Assembly: GCA_032209605.1 (NCBI GenBank)
Contig: JASFXZ010000001.1
Span: 42,288,619-42,352,618, forward strand
DNA length: 64,000 nucleotides
DNA from: Mactromeris polynyma
Lineage: Eukaryota; Mollusca; Bivalvia; Venerida; Mactridae
Direction: 5' to 3'
The notes beneath the pieces were generated by a model. It searched no databases. It saw only the letters and a list, made by a program, of their open reading frames with translations, and had not been told where the DNA came from. The position numbers and the translations under genes are program-made. Below, piece by piece: positions 63,378 to 64,000 of this stretch. Each line of letters opens with the position of its first letter. Within the stretch, counting starts at the first letter, position 1.

Positions 63378-64000
63378 CTAAAACAAAACAAACATTATGA
63401 TTCATTACCATAGATTAGTTAACAAGTTCACAATTCACAAAACATTAAAAACATTCCCTAACTTATACATGCATTCTACATATGGGATTTACAACCTCTT
63501 CTGTAAGTGATGACACTATTTGCAAGCAGGAAACCATATTTACTCCATATGGTCACTTCCTTTTCATATTGCCATATGTCGCAAATATTGCTTACTTTCA
63601 GTACATGGGGACATCAAGTGACGTTTTCTGGAAATGACTTCACTTAAAGAAGAGGTTGGAAATTGTACAATGGCGCTAAAAAAAAAATTTTTTATATGCT
63701 GAGGTCAAATGAAGCTTCATGGCGATTTACAGGACCTGTAAGGGCCAAAACCTTTACAGCAACTGGGCAATCGCATGGCATGCTGAGCAGCCCCACACAA
63801 ATTTTTGGAAGCATTTTGGACCCGTACTGGCCTGATATAATGTATTTCCTATAGTTAAAACATCAATAAACATGCATTAACAAAGAATGAACTCATAATG
63901 TATTGAATTGTATTTGTTGAAGAAAGATTTTTGTACATAATAAAATAATTGTTTTAACAATCAGGCTATTTTACAAGTTTTGTCTGTTAGTAATATGGTA
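63378..64000. other. Intron at the window edge
   Basis: No further HECT, WW or C2 exon is recognisable; the rest of the gene continues to the right of the window. Confidence 0.5.

Overview
The window looks like nuclear DNA of an invertebrate animal, most likely a bivalve mollusc. It is AT-rich, its genes are split by GT-AG introns, and it carries many tRNA-derived SINEs, short terminal-inverted-repeat elements, minisatellites and decayed non-LTR and Tc1-type transposons. The bivalve assignment rests on the general look of the dispersed repeats and is an inference; no species is claimed.

Layout. Positions 1-2344 are repeat-rich flank: a tRNA-like SINE, a minisatellite of hairpin-forming units split by a non-LTR 3' end, and a short perfect palindrome with a 7-bp flanking duplication. 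Positions 2345-36881 are a tandem triplication of one cassette (about 12.5, 11.7 and 10.3 kb). Each cassette holds, left to right, a 34-bp minisatellite, a block of non-coding repeats, and a complete minus-strand gene for a secreted protein of 257 residues: a signal peptide, a Pro/Tyr/Gly-rich N-terminus, four canonical LDL-receptor class A (LDLa) modules and a fifth degenerate Cys-rich module. All internal coding introns are phase 1. The large last intron carries dead reverse-transcriptase fragments. Each gene has a TATA-like promoter with a short non-coding first exon, and a poly(A) signal just after the stop. The three proteins are nearly identical except for the last exon, where almost every difference changes an amino acid.

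Positions 36882-49587 hold no gene I can support. They contain a dead Tc1-like element, a 41-bp minisatellite, a second minisatellite with a higher-order duplication, short inverted-repeat elements and several dispersed repeat families. Positions 49588-63377 carry, on the minus strand, ten exons encoding a whole HECT ubiquitin-ligase domain of the NEDD4 family; the upstream exons (C2/WW region expected) lie beyond the right edge. The catalytic Cys codon is split by the last intron, and a 130-bp tandem repeat has copied the 5' splice site of that intron three times.

How the parts relate. The LDLa genes form a recent local family whose promoters (genes 1 and 2 only) lie about 0.4 kb from a minisatellite rich in AGGTCA motifs. 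The HECT gene is an unrelated conserved housekeeping-type gene with introns full of mobile elements. One roughly 160-bp dispersed repeat occurs in introns of both.
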